64,000 nt of DNA from NCBI GenBank assembly GCA_903875225.1, contig CAIQVJ010000035.1, positions 38,479-102,478 of the forward strand, written 5' to 3'. Position numbers and translations under genes: made by a program. The stretch is from an uncultured Pseudomonadota bacterium. Its GTDB lineage: Bacteria > Myxococcota_A > UBA796 > SXON01. Under the pieces are notes generated by a model. The model had not been told where the DNA came from. It did not search any database and worked only from the letters and a program-made list of their open reading frames with translations. Of the stretch, positions 8,399-16,981 are shown piece after piece. Position 1 is the first letter of the stretch. Each line of letters opens with the position of its first letter.

Positions 8399-8782
8399 CT
8401 AGTTCAACGCGTAGGGTTCGACGAGGGTGAAGGGGGCGATCTCCGCGTCGAACCGCTCGCCGCGCGAGGTGACCATCTGGTAGGTGCCGTGCATCGTGCC
8501 CATCGGGGTCGAGAGCGGGCACCCGCTGCGGTAGCTGTACTTGCCGCCGGGCTCGAGCACGGGCTGCTCACCCACGACGCCCGGTCCGCGGACCTCCTCC
8601 ACGCGACCCGAGGCGTCGGTGATGGTCCAATGCCTGCTCACCAGTTGTACGCGTTCGCTCCCCTCGTTCTGGATGGTCACGTCGTACGCGAACATCCAGT
8701 GGCTGTTCTTGGGATCCGAGTGTCCGGGCAGGAACTCGGGAGCGACGTCGACGCGGATGCCGCGGGTGATGGCGGTGGACAT
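8399..8782 (-). CDS. apaG: ApaG/DUF525 domain protein
   Basis: 127 residues, full length for the family. Characteristic stretches are NSHWMFAYDVTIQNEGSERV, LVSRHWTITDASG, GPGVVGEQPVLEPGGKYSY and STPMGTMHGTYQM, which build the fibronectin-III-like ApaG fold. The biochemical role of stand-alone ApaG is not settled; it has been tied to Co/Mg resistance and Ap4A metabolism. Here it sits directly upstream of pdhA, with the stop codon abutting the pdhA start. Confidence 0.9.
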   Translation of the reverse strand: MSTAITRGIRVDVAPEFLPGHSDPKNSHWMFAYDVTIQNEGSERVQLVSRHWTITDASGRVEEVRGPGVVGEQPVLEPGGKYSYRSGCPLSTPMGTMHGTYQMVTSRGERFDAEIAPFTLVEPYALN

Positions 8783-8812
8783 GCCGCCCGCGTAACCCGC
8801 TGACTGCGGCCG

Positions 8813-10396
8813 CTACCCGGTGCAGGTCTGCGCGATCGTGTAGGCGACGTCGATGCTCTGGTTCCAGGTGAGCCCCGCCGCCGTCGTGAAGACGATGCTG
8901 TTGGTAGGGGCATCGTAGGTCCAGTCGTAGGAGACCCGCCCATCCACGGTCACCACGAGGGTGCCCGGATCCGGCTCGGAGCTCAAGGGGTAGGCCGAGG
9001 CCAGACCGGCGCTTTCGCGGACGATCTCCTGCAGGTTGGCGGTCCAGCTCGTGGAGCTGGCGCAGATGGAGTAGGTCGCGCCGCCCGTAAGCTGCGCCAC
9101 GTTCGCCCAGTTCGTCGCCGCCCTGGCCTCGTCGCAGCCGCTGGGCAGATCGCCCGCGATCGCGTTCACGTGTACCCGGGTGGGATCGGGCTTGAGGCTC
9201 GTGAACGATGCGACCCACGTGGACGCGTCGCCCTCGGACTGCTCGTCCTCGTCCGAGACACCGAGCAGCGCGAGGGTGCCGGTGGATCGGACGAGCCCCT
9301 CGTTGCAGCCGCGCTCGGAGGTCGCGGTGGGGCTCGTGCCCGTGTAGAGGATGGTGAAGCCCTCCTCGGCCAGCTCACCCCCGTAGTACGTGGAGTCGAA
9401 CATCGCGGAGAGCGTGGCGATCACCTCGCTCTGCGGGGTCGACCCGGTCACGAAGTTGTGGGGGCCGTTCACGCACCCGTCGTCGTCCGTGATGACGGCG
9501 AGCTGGAAATCGGCGGTGGAGGCGACCAGCGCGTCGTACAGCGCCCGCATGTTGGAGCGGAACAGCGTGACATAGCCGCTGTCCTGCATCGACTGGGTCT
9601 TGTCGACGAAGGCGACGACGTCGAGCACGCCGTCTGGCGTGACGTAGTGATCTGCGGCGGTGGGCTCGGCTTGCGACGCTCCGAAGTAGGTGCCGCTCAC
9701 GGAGGGGGTCGTGGTGCTGGAGGTGTTCACGAGCAGCGAGCCGAACACGACGTGCTGGAGCGTGGGGGTGTAGTGGATGGTGACCGGATCGCGCTGGTCG
9801 GCGCCGAGGGTCCATGGGAGCGGGGTGCTCTCCGTGACCGAGAGCTCGCCGTCGGCGCCGGTGAGCTGCACTGAATTGACGGTGATCGCGCTGCCGCCCA
9901 CGTTGTGGAGGTTCACGTCCACGCTGGCCGTGCACCCGAGGGTGACGGTCCCAAAATCGTAGGAGGAGGGTTCGAGCACGAGCCCCCCGTCGGCGGACTC
10001 GCCCACGAGCACGACCTCCGCGATGCCGTCCGGGTCTGTCGACGCGATCTGGAAGTTGGCGCCGTAGCTTCCGGGCGTCATCGGCGTGAAGGTCAGGATC
10101 ACGCCGGTGCTCTCCCCGGGCGCGAGCTGGGTGGATCCGGTGTCGGTGATCGTGAACGGTGCGGTCGGGTCGTCGACCGAGAACCCGAGGATCTGGAGCG
10201 TGGCGTCCCCCGTGTTCGAGAGGTCCAGCACCTGCGCCGACCCGCCCATGCCGGCGGGTACGGATCCGAAGTCGAGCAGATCGGCCCCCACGGTGAGCTC
10301 CGGCTGCCCTGTGGCGGTGTCGCTCCCGCCGATGGTGATCTTGGCCTCGGAACAGGCCGCGAGAGGCAGGAGGAGCGGCAGGAGGGCGATGCGCAT
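8813..10396 (-). CDS. Lipoprotein with two ASH-like repeats and a VWA-like domain
   Basis: 527 residues from the ATG at 10396, preceded by a GGGAG site. The signal peptide ends LAAC with Cys15. Two immunoglobulin-like ASH/HYDIN-type repeats ('choice-of-anchor D') follow: residues ~30-125 (LDFGSVPAG, LSNTGDATLQI, LAPGES, FTP) and ~133-235 (YDFGTVTLGC, LHNVGGSAI). A von Willebrand factor A-like region comes next, from VLDVVAFVDKTQSMQDSG. The metal site reads D-K-T-Q-S rather than DxSxS, so metal binding may be altered. The last ~70 residues are beta-rich. Likely a surface adhesion or structural protein; the ligand is unknown. Confidence 0.75.
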   Translation of the reverse strand: MRIALLPLLLPLAACSEAKITIGGSDTATGQPELTVGADLLDFGSVPAGMGGSAQVLDLSNTGDATLQILGFSVDDPTAPFTITDTGSTQLAPGESTGVILTFTPMTPGSYGANFQIASTDPDGIAEVVLVGESADGGLVLEPSSYDFGTVTLGCTASVDVNLHNVGGSAITVNSVQLTGADGELSVTESTPLPWTLGADQRDPVTIHYTPTLQHVVFGSLLVNTSSTTTPSVSGTYFGASQAEPTAADHYVTPDGVLDVVAFVDKTQSMQDSGYVTLFRSNMRALYDALVASTADFQLAVITDDDGCVNGPHNFVTGSTPQSEVIATLSAMFDSTYYGGELAEEGFTILYTGTSPTATSERGCNEGLVRSTGTLALLGVSDEDEQSEGDASTWVASFTSLKPDPTRVHVNAIAGDLPSGCDEARAATNWANVAQLTGGATYSICASSTSWTANLQEIVRESAGLASAYPLSSEPDPGTLVVTVDGRVSYDWTYDAPTNSIVFTTAAGLTWNQSIDVAYTIAQTCTG

Positions 10397-10509
10397 GGGG
10401 GCTCCCTTGGGCTGACGAGTTCTTGACGTACTGTGACGATATCCTGGAAATGGCACATTTGCGACACTCATGAGGGGATCCGTCCGTGCCTGTCGATTAG
10501 AAGTGGTGC

Positions 10510-10896
10510 ATGCCCGATCGTCGCGACCCCGAGGATCCCACCGAGTACGGGGCGGGAGTCCACCACGAGCCGCACCCGGAGGAGGTCCGGGAGGACCACG
10601 CCGGGCGCTTCCGCAAGCTCGGACGCAGGCTGATCGGGCAGGAGCGCGTGTCGGCGCGTGAGGTCATGGGCGCGATGCTCGAGGGCGGCGACAAGGCCAA
10701 GACCGAGATCGTCAAGGCCGTGGCCCGCGAAGTCCGCTCCTACCTCGAGGAGTTGGGGCTCCGCGAGTTTTTGAGCGACTACTCGCTCGAGGTGCGCGCA
10801 AGCTTCAACCTACGCAAGTTGTCCGAGGCGGAGAAGGCTGGGCCCGGGGCGCTCCCCCCTGATCCGGCAGTATCCGACCGGCCCCGCCCGACCTAG
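10510..10896 (+). CDS. Small conserved-type hypothetical protein
   Basis: 128 residues, no signal peptide or membrane helix. The N and C termini are charged and low-complexity. The central part (residues ~30-110), with GRRLIGQERVSAREVMGAML, AVAREVRSYLEELGL and a short hydrophobic/beta tail (YSLEVRASFNL), is amphipathic and well ordered, and looks like a real cytoplasmic protein. I do not assign a function. It precedes the CDF transporter on the same strand by about 80 bases and might be co-transcribed. Confidence 0.6.
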   Translation: MPDRRDPEDPTEYGAGVHHEPHPEEVREDHAGRFRKLGRRLIGQERVSAREVMGAMLEGGDKAKTEIVKAVAREVRSYLEELGLREFLSDYSLEVRASFNLRKLSEAEKAGPGALPPDPAVSDRPRPT

Positions 10897-10973
10897 TCAC
10901 CCCGCTCGTCCAGTTGGGTCTGGAACTCCCTGTACCGAGCCGATACGCTCGCAACCACCCCCGGCACCCCGCA

Positions 10974-11879
10974 GTGAGCACCGAGTCCAACGGCCAGATC
11001 CTCCAGTCCCTCGCGGGAAACACGTTCATCGCCTGCATCAAGGGGGTGGCGGCGTTCATGACCGGTTCGGGCTCGATGGCTGCCGAGACCGTGCACAGCT
11101 TCGCCGACTGCGGGAACCAGGTGCTCCTGCTGCTTGGCGTGCGACAGACCCAGCGACCGGCAGACCGCCTGCACCCCATGGGGTACGGCCGCGCGCTCTA
11201 CTTCTGGTCGTTCATGGTCGCGATGCTGCTGTTCTCAGGTGGCGGCGTGTTCTCGATGTACGAGGGCCTGCACAAGATCGTGAACCCCGAACCGCTGGAG
11301 CACGTGGGGATCGGCGTCGGGATCCTCGCCGTCTCGCTGCTGATCGAGGGCGGGTCGACGCTCTCCAACGTGCGGGAGATGAACCGGCGGCGCGGCGGCA
11401 AGCCGTTCCTGCAGTACCTGCGGGACACGAAGGACTCCGACCTGATCGTGGTTTTCGGGGAGAACTCCGCCGCCTCGTTGGGTCTCGTGTTGGCGGGCGC
11501 GGCCATGCTCATCGCGGCCTACACCGGAGATCCCCGCTGGGATGGTGGGGGCAGCGTGGCGATCGGCCTGGTGCTCGTGGGCGTGGCCGTGTTCCTCGCC
11601 CGCGAGGTGCAGTCGCTCCTCGTGGGAGAGAGCGCCGACGAGGAGATCATGGAGGTCGTGCGCAGGGCCGCCACGGAACACCCCCACATCCTCGAAATCC
11701 TGAACCTCGTGACGATCCAGCAGGGACCGAACGAGGTGATGGTGGCCGTGAAGGTGCACATCACCCCCACGCTCACGGTGCGCGAGGCGTGCGACGTCAT
11801 CAACACGTTCGAGCAGACGGTACGGACGCAGTGTCCCGAGGTCGAGTGGCTCTTCGTGGAGCCGGACATGCCCAAGTAG
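10974..11879 (+). CDS. Cation diffusion facilitator (CDF/SLC30) transporter
   Basis: About 301 residues from the GTG at 10974; the open frame extends to 10914, but those 20 residues look non-coding. The CDF pattern is clear: HSFADCGNQVLLLLGV in TM2, HPMGYGRALYFWSFM, an ENSAASLGLVLAG segment where many CDF proteins have HxxxD, and a C-terminal cytoplasmic dimer domain (MEVVRRAATEHPHILEILNL, VHITPTLTVREACDVI). The E-N-x-A variant of the second site resembles SLC30A9/ZnT9-like members more than classical YiiP, so ion preference should not be assumed. Probably Zn or Mn efflux by proton antiport. Confidence 0.82.
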   Translation: MSTESNGQILQSLAGNTFIACIKGVAAFMTGSGSMAAETVHSFADCGNQVLLLLGVRQTQRPADRLHPMGYGRALYFWSFMVAMLLFSGGGVFSMYEGLHKIVNPEPLEHVGIGVGILAVSLLIEGGSTLSNVREMNRRRGGKPFLQYLRDTKDSDLIVVFGENSAASLGLVLAGAAMLIAAYTGDPRWDGGGSVAIGLVLVGVAVFLAREVQSLLVGESADEEIMEVVRRAATEHPHILEILNLVTIQQGPNEVMVAVKVHITPTLTVREACDVINTFEQTVRTQCPEVEWLFVEPDMPK

Positions 11880-11885
11880 GCGGAG

Positions 11886-12401
11886 CTACACCGGGACGTC
11901 GGCCAGGTAGCACCCCGTCACCGCCTGCCGTGCGATGAGCACGACGGGCGCCAGGTCCGTGCCTCCGAGGATGGGAAGCTGGACGACCTCGGCATCGGAC
12001 ACCGCGAAGAACGCCGCGCCGTCTGTGGTGAGCCGTGCCAGCAACGCGACGGGGTCCATCCTCGCCGAGAGGTGGAGGTGCCCCATGACCTCGGAGCCAG
12101 CGACGGTGATGAACACCGGGAAGGCCTGCTTGCGCTGCATGTAGGTGCGGCGCTTGTCCGGGGCCTCGTGGCGCTCCTCCAGCGAGGCGATCAGCGTGAC
12201 CGCCAGCTTCGGGATCACCATCCGCGGGAGCATCGTCAGCGCCTGCGAGAGGTCCGGCTCGGTGTGCACACGGGCCTCCGTGAGCGAGAAGAACTCGCTG
12301 GCCCGGTCGTTGGCGACCTCGTTCAGTCGGCGGTTCTCGGTGTTGAGCAGACCGACGATCCAGTGGGTGCCGGCGTACACCGCTACGCGTGTGGACGACA
12401 T
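11886..12401 (-). CDS. Hypothetical protein with internal duplication
   Basis: 171 residues, start ATG at 12401 with an AGGAG site about nine bases upstream. No signal peptide. Two halves resemble each other: residues ~1-55 (VYAGTHWIVGLL ... ASEFFSLTEARVH) and ~100-145 (VAGSEVMGHLHL ... GAAFFAVSDAEVVQLP). Each has a small beta strand pair, a short helix and an FF-x-(L/V)-(T/S)-(E/D)-A-x-V strand, as in Sm-like or small beta-barrel folds. The intervening segment is basic. Function unknown. It converges with the CDF gene. Confidence 0.65.
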   Translation of the reverse strand: MSSTRVAVYAGTHWIVGLLNTENRRLNEVANDRASEFFSLTEARVHTEPDLSQALTMLPRMVIPKLAVTLIASLEERHEAPDKRRTYMQRKQAFPVFITVAGSEVMGHLHLSARMDPVALLARLTTDGAAFFAVSDAEVVQLPILGGTDLAPVVLIARQAVTGCYLADVPV

Positions 12402-12540
12402 TGCGCAAACTCCTGCGGCACCGTCCCCTTTCAGGGGCGCGGCGTCAAGGGCGGGGTGGAGAGGCTTGCCTCGATCGCGGGCGAGAGCGTATTCCAGAGC
12501 CCATTCGCGAGCGAGGTCCTTGCTGCGCAGCGCTGTCGCC

Positions 12541-13434
12541 CTACGGCGCGTACTCGGTCAGAACCTTGCTGAACACCTGGGTGTAGTCGCCGTTGACGAC
12601 CTCGAGGTTGAAGTCCGGGTCGATCAGATCCACGCAGGGGAAGCCTCGCACCTTCATGTAGGTCTCCATCGTGCCGTCGGTGTCCACGAGGACCGGGATC
12701 TGGTCGTTGGGGAAGTCAGCCGCCCACTTGGAGGCATCACGCGCTGCCGGCGTTCCGCCCGACTTGTCCTCGGTCAGGATGGTCACCCAGTAGACGTCGC
12801 CATTGGCCACGAGCTGCGGGATGACATCGTACCAATCCTGGCCGGACATGCTGTCTTCCCAGTTGTACCCCTCGGCGGTCTCGGTCGCAGCTTCCGACAT
12901 GTCCTGGCCGAGCCACGCCGCCATCTCGCGACACCAGCCGCACCACACGGTGGAGACGTCGATGATCACGGGCTTTCCCTGGTTGGCGAAGTCGTAGAGA
13001 TCCACGGTCTCGCCGAATTGGTCGACGAACTGGACCCGGGCCATCGGGTTGCCCTTTGCCACCTTGTCCGCCGTGCCCGGGTCGGTCATGCTCTCCTTGT
13101 CCGCATTGTAGGGCCAGCCGCCGGTATAGATCACGCTGCTGCCGTCGGTCGGATCCACGCCCGCGGAGACCTCGTCGCTGTCGGTGTAGCCGTCGCCGTC
13201 GGTGTCCGTGAGGGTGCCGTCCGTGCCGAGGTCGAACTCGTCCTTGTCCGAGAGGCCGTCGCCATCGGTGTCCGCCACGGCGGGGTCGGTGCCGAAGGTG
13301 CTCTCGTCGGAGTCCGTCAGGCCGTCGCCGTCCGAGTCCTTGTCGGCATTCTTGTTTCCATTTCCATTTCCATTGCCGCCAGAGCAGCCGACCAGGAGGA
13401 GGGGGAGCGAAGCGAAGAGGAGGAAGGAACGCAC
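12541..13434 (-). CDS. TSP3-repeat lipoprotein with thioredoxin-like domain
   Basis: 297 residues from the GTG at 13434, chosen because AGAGGTG lies just upstream and the signal peptide then ends LVGC (Cys17). A Gly-Asn linker encoded by an ATTTCC hexanucleotide repeat follows, then three thrombospondin type-3 style Ca-binding repeats (DSDGDGLTDSDE, DTDGDGLSDKDE, DTDGDGYTDSDE; residues ~32-90). After that comes a thioredoxin/TlpA-like domain with VSTVWCGWCREMA (CGWC at 165-168) and FPNDQIPVLVDTDG near its cis-Pro. Likely an envelope-exposed thiol-disulfide protein; reductant or oxidant role unknown. DsbD at 50 kb could be its electron source, but this is only inference. Confidence 0.8.
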   Translation of the reverse strand: MRSFLLFASLPLLLVGCSGGNGNGNGNKNADKDSDGDGLTDSDESTFGTDPAVADTDGDGLSDKDEFDLGTDGTLTDTDGDGYTDSDEVSAGVDPTDGSSVIYTGGWPYNADKESMTDPGTADKVAKGNPMARVQFVDQFGETVDLYDFANQGKPVIIDVSTVWCGWCREMAAWLGQDMSEAATETAEGYNWEDSMSGQDWYDVIPQLVANGDVYWVTILTEDKSGGTPAARDASKWAADFPNDQIPVLVDTDGTMETYMKVRGFPCVDLIDPDFNLEVVNGDYTQVFSKVLTEYAP

Positions 13435-13553
13435 GGGCACCTCTGGGGCGGGGAGTGGTTGCGCCGGACGACCGGCGCGCGGAGACGCGTGCAATCTTGT
13501 CACGGTCTGTACGAAACCGCTACCCATCCCCCCCCATTGTCGGACCGAATCTC

Positions 13554-13576
13554 ACGTCATTACAGGATTCTGACGT
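13554..13576. promoter_or_regulatory. Inverted repeat in a divergent intergenic region
   Basis: ACGTCA and TGACGT are separated by 11 bases, i.e. the half-sites lie one helical turn and a half apart. The element sits in the 186-bp region between two divergently transcribed lipoprotein genes (13434 leftward, 13621 rightward). It could be a dimeric regulator site. A good -10 hexamer, TATGAT, follows at 13610-13615, only five bases before the rightward ATG. Confidence 0.35.
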
Positions 13577-13620
13577 ATGCAGTCGAAACCGCTGCACCTG
13601 TTCCTCGGGTATGATCGGGT

Positions 13621-14913
13621 ATGCGCCCTGGATACGCCCCGCTGGTCTGCCTCCTGGCCGTTGGTTGTGGCACCGCCGCCCTGGAGGTCACCCCGCCCGA
13701 TGGGAAGCAGCCCGTGGATACGTCGATCCCCAGCGTCCCCCCCGGGGACTCGCGCGGAGACTCCGCTGACACCGGGGAGACGGGGGACACGGGTGGTGTC
13801 GACGACGCCACCTGGCAGACCGGTTTCTTCTCCGATGCCGTGGTGCACGAGGTCGCCATCACGCTCAGCGACGCCTCGTGGAGCGCGCTGGTCGCGGATC
13901 CCTACGAGTTCACGGTGGGCGACGTGTCGTTCGACGGGGAGAGCGTCTCCGGCAGCGGGGTCCGGCTGCGTGGAAAGGTCGGTTCCTTCCGCCCGATCGA
14001 CCAGAAGCCGAAGTTCAAGTTCGACTTCGGCGAGTTCATCGACGGCCAGGACCTGCACGGGCTCAAGGCCATCGCGCTGAACAACGAGGTCGTCGATTGC
14101 TCCTACCTGAAGGAGCCCGTGGCCTACCGCATCTTCCGTGACGCGGGGATCCCCGCCCCCCGCACGAGCTTCGCCCACGTACGGGTGAACGGCGAGGACT
14201 ACGGCCTGTACGTGGTGATCGAGGTCCCCGACAGCCGCTTCCTCTCGGATCGCCTGCCCGGTGACGACTCGGGGCAGCTCTACGACGGGAAGTACGTCTA
14301 CTACGACGACGGCACCTACACGATGCTCGACTTCGCCAACCAGGTGGACGACCTGTTCCAGCTCGAGGAAGGTGTCCCGGACGGAAACGCCGAGATCGTC
14401 ACGGTCTCGAACCGGATCCTGGCGACCCCCCCTGGCTTCCAGTCCGCCATGTCCGACCTCGTCGACTGGGACGAGCTGCACACCGTGTTCGCGGTGGAGC
14501 AGTGGATCGGGCACGTGGACGGGTATGCGATGGACCGGAACAACTACCGGGCCTACTTCCGCCCCTCCGATCAGAAGATGATCCTCATCCCCTGGGACTT
14601 CGACTACGCCTTCATCGAGGACTACCAGTGGGGCATGAGCTGGTCGAGGCCGGCGGGGGCGATCGCGCACTATTGCTGGGTCGACGCCGACTGCTACGCG
14701 AGCCAGACCGCTTCGATGTCCGCGCTGCTCGGGCTGGTCGACACCGACTCCGTCCTCGCCGACTACGACGCGATGGCCGAGCTCACGCACGATCTGGCGA
14801 AGGACGACCCCAGGCGGGAGTGCGCCGCGCCCTCGGTACGTCAGGAGCGCGCGAGTGTGCGGTCGTGGATCGAGGGGCGGACGGCTGCGATGCAGGGCCT
14901 CTGGGGCCTGTGA
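13621..14913 (+). CDS. CotH-family (kinase-like) lipoprotein
   Basis: 430 residues. The signal peptide ends LLAVGC (Cys16), followed by an Asp/Gly/Thr linker (GDSADTGETGDTGG). The CotH domain spans ~75-400: SGVRLRGKVGSFRPIDQKPKF, LKAIALNNEVVDCSYLKEPVAY, VRVNGEDYGLYVVIEVPD and the metal-binding MILIPWDFDYAF (Asp near 326 and 328). Spore-coat CotH proteins are atypical protein kinases; secreted bacterial relatives often occur with surface or cellulosome proteins. Target unknown. A TATGAT box ends five bases before the ATG, so the mRNA may be nearly leaderless. Confidence 0.82.
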   Translation: MRPGYAPLVCLLAVGCGTAALEVTPPDGKQPVDTSIPSVPPGDSRGDSADTGETGDTGGVDDATWQTGFFSDAVVHEVAITLSDASWSALVADPYEFTVGDVSFDGESVSGSGVRLRGKVGSFRPIDQKPKFKFDFGEFIDGQDLHGLKAIALNNEVVDCSYLKEPVAYRIFRDAGIPAPRTSFAHVRVNGEDYGLYVVIEVPDSRFLSDRLPGDDSGQLYDGKYVYYDDGTYTMLDFANQVDDLFQLEEGVPDGNAEIVTVSNRILATPPGFQSAMSDLVDWDELHTVFAVEQWIGHVDGYAMDRNNYRAYFRPSDQKMILIPWDFDYAFIEDYQWGMSWSRPAGAIAHYCWVDADCYASQTASMSALLGLVDTDSVLADYDAMAELTHDLAKDDPRRECAAPSVRQERASVRSWIEGRTAAMQGLWGL

Positions 14914-14945
14914 ACCGGGGGGGCCCCGGGTTACGCCCCGGGCCG

Positions 14946-16466
14946 ATGTCGCCCCCCACTCTTTCCCCATCCCGACTGAAAAAGGTGCTCGTCGCCAACC
15001 GCGGGGAGATCGCGGTGCGGGTCATTCGAGCCTGCCATGAGCTCGACATCCCCACCGTCGCCGTCTACTCGGAGGCGGACCGCGCCGCGCTGCACGTGCG
15101 GAACGCCGGCGAGGCCGTCTGCATCGGGCCAGCACCCTCGTCGGAGAGCTACCTGCGGGGTGAGCGCATCATCGAGGCTGCCCTGAAGACCGGCGCCACG
15201 GCGATCCATCCCGGCTACGGGTTTCTTTCCGAGAACGCTGCGTTTGCGCGGATGGTCGTGGAAGCCGGGCTCGTGTGGATCGGACCGCCTGCGTCGGCGA
15301 TCGAGGCGATGGGGTCGAAGACCGGCGCCCGGCAGCGCATGGTGGCGGCGGGCGTGCCCGTGGTGCCCGGGACGACGCACGCGATCGACACGGAAGAGGA
15401 GGCGTTGGCCATCGCCGAGAAGATCGGGTTCCCGGTGATGCTCAAGGCTGCCGGCGGCGGCGGTGGAAAGGGGATTCGCCGGGTGGACCTGCGAGGGGAG
15501 TTCGCGAGTGCGTGGCGCTCCACCAAGAGCGAAGCGCTGCGTTCGTTCAAGAACGATGCTGTGTACCTGGAGAAGTTCGTCGCGAACCCAAAGCACGTGG
15601 AGATCCAGGTGCTCGCCGACCAGCACGGCACCTGCGTGCACCTCTTCGAGCGGGACTGTTCGGTGCAGCGCCGGAACCAGAAGGTCGTGGAAGAGACGCC
15701 CTGCGTGGTGCTCCCGGCCGCCACGCGGCAGGCGATGGCGCGGGTCGCGGTCCAGGCCGCTGCGGCCGTGGACTACGTCGGTGCAGGCACCATCGAGTTC
15801 CTCTACAGCCAGGCGTCGGGCGAGTTCTACTTCCTGGAGATGAACACGCGGCTGCAGGTCGAGCACCCGGTCACCGAGATGGTCACGGGCGTCGACCTGG
15901 TACGCGCGCAGCTACGCATCGCCGCAGGGGAGCCGCTGTGGTTCACGCAGGAGGATCTCCGCCAGTCCGGACACGCGATCGAGGTCCGGATCTACGCCGA
16001 GGATCCCTCGAACAACTTTGCACCTGCGCCCGGCCGTATCGGCGGGCTGCGCGAGCCCGGCGGCCCCTGGGTGCGCGTGGACTCGGGCGTCTACGCCGGC
16101 TACGAGGTGCCGATCCACTACGATCCGATGGTCGCCAAGCTGATCTGCTGGGGCAGCGACCGCGAGGAGGCCACGACCAGGCTCCTCCGGGCCCTGCGCG
16201 AATACCGGGTGCGCGGAATCCACACCTCGGTTGCATTCCTGAGCGCGATCCTCCGGGATCCCGAGTTCAGGCGCGGCGACTACTCCACCGGGTTCCTGAC
16301 CCCCGAGCGGCTCGCCCACCTCACCCAGGCGGGGCGCAACGACAGGATCGCGACCATCGCGGCGACGCTCGCGCGCTTCGAGGGGGACACCCGCCCTGCA
16401 CGGGCAGTCACGACCCCGGATGCAAGTGCGTGGAAGCTCGCAGCACGCCCTGGAGGTGCCCGATGA
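14946..16466 (+). CDS. Biotin carboxylase (acyl-CoA carboxylase alpha, propionyl/acetyl-CoA type)
   Basis: 506 residues. Biotin carboxylase signatures are all present: VLVANRGEIAVRVIRAC at the N terminus, ATAIHPGYGFLSENAAFA, the ATP-grasp glycine loop AAGGGGGKGIR near residue 170, FERDCSVQRRNQKVVEETP and FLEMNTRLQVEHPVTE near 298-311. It carboxylates biotin using ATP and bicarbonate. The gene is coupled (ATGA) to a biotin carrier gene, then a methylmalonyl-CoA mutase gene, which points to propionyl-CoA carboxylase. The carboxyltransferase subunit is not in this window. No good ribosome-binding site precedes the ATG. Confidence 0.88.
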   Translation: MSPPTLSPSRLKKVLVANRGEIAVRVIRACHELDIPTVAVYSEADRAALHVRNAGEAVCIGPAPSSESYLRGERIIEAALKTGATAIHPGYGFLSENAAFARMVVEAGLVWIGPPASAIEAMGSKTGARQRMVAAGVPVVPGTTHAIDTEEEALAIAEKIGFPVMLKAAGGGGGKGIRRVDLRGEFASAWRSTKSEALRSFKNDAVYLEKFVANPKHVEIQVLADQHGTCVHLFERDCSVQRRNQKVVEETPCVVLPAATRQAMARVAVQAAAAVDYVGAGTIEFLYSQASGEFYFLEMNTRLQVEHPVTEMVTGVDLVRAQLRIAAGEPLWFTQEDLRQSGHAIEVRIYAEDPSNNFAPAPGRIGGLREPGGPWVRVDSGVYAGYEVPIHYDPMVAKLICWGSDREEATTRLLRALREYRVRGIHTSVAFLSAILRDPEFRRGDYSTGFLTPERLAHLTQAGRNDRIATIAATLARFEGDTRPARAVTTPDASAWKLAARPGGAR

Positions 16467-16981
16467 AGTACGAGGTGACGATCCGGGAGACGACGCGCGT
16501 GGTGACGATCGAGCCGGAGGGCGCCTGCTACCGGCTCACGTGGACGGAGACCGACCTCGATGGTGAGGAGTCGGTGGAGTCGCACCTCGTCGATCTGCTG
16601 CGCCCCTCGCCGGAGGCGTTCCACATGCTCATCGACGACGGGAGCTGGGAGGCCGGCTGTGTGCCCTCGGCCGATGGCTACCTGGTGGACGTGGTCGGCG
16701 TGACGACCTCCGTGGCTGTCGTGGACCCGCGGCGGAAGGCGCTACGGCTGGGGGCAGCCAACGCCGGCGGGCTGCTGTCGACGCAGATGCCGGGTCGCGT
16801 GGTGCGGCTCCTTGTGGCGCTCGGAGACGCGGTGAAGAAGGGCCAGCCCCTGGTCGTCGTGGAGGCCATGAAGATGGAGAACGAGCTCAAGAGTCCGATC
16901 GACGGGAAGGTCGCCGAGATCTGCGTCGCCGAGGGAACGACGGTCGAGAGCGGCGCGCGGCTCCTGCGGGTGGACCCGTGA
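16463..16981 (+). CDS. Biotin carboxyl carrier subunit
   Basis: 172 residues. The C-terminal ~75 residues form a biotinyl domain with [17 protein letters not shown], where Lys137 is the biotinylated residue. The N-terminal ~95 residues form a beta-rich region of the kind found in stand-alone acyl-CoA carboxylase carrier subunits. GGAGGTG lies just upstream. The ATG overlaps the biotin carboxylase stop (ATGA) and its own stop overlaps the mutase start (GTGA), so all three are translated together. Confidence 0.9.
   Translation: MKYEVTIRETTRVVTIEPEGACYRLTWTETDLDGEESVESHLVDLLRPSPEAFHMLIDDGSWEAGCVPSADGYLVDVVGVTTSVAVVDPRRKALRLGAANAGGLLSTQMPGRVVRLLVALGDAVKKGQPLVVVEAMKMENELKSPIDGKVAEICVAEGTTVESGARLLRVDP

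Noticed and set aside
12425..12437. CCCCT-ttc-AGGGG hairpin as a terminator for the TSP3-thioredoxin gene
   Set aside because: Only five base pairs, over 100 bp past the stop and without a T-run.
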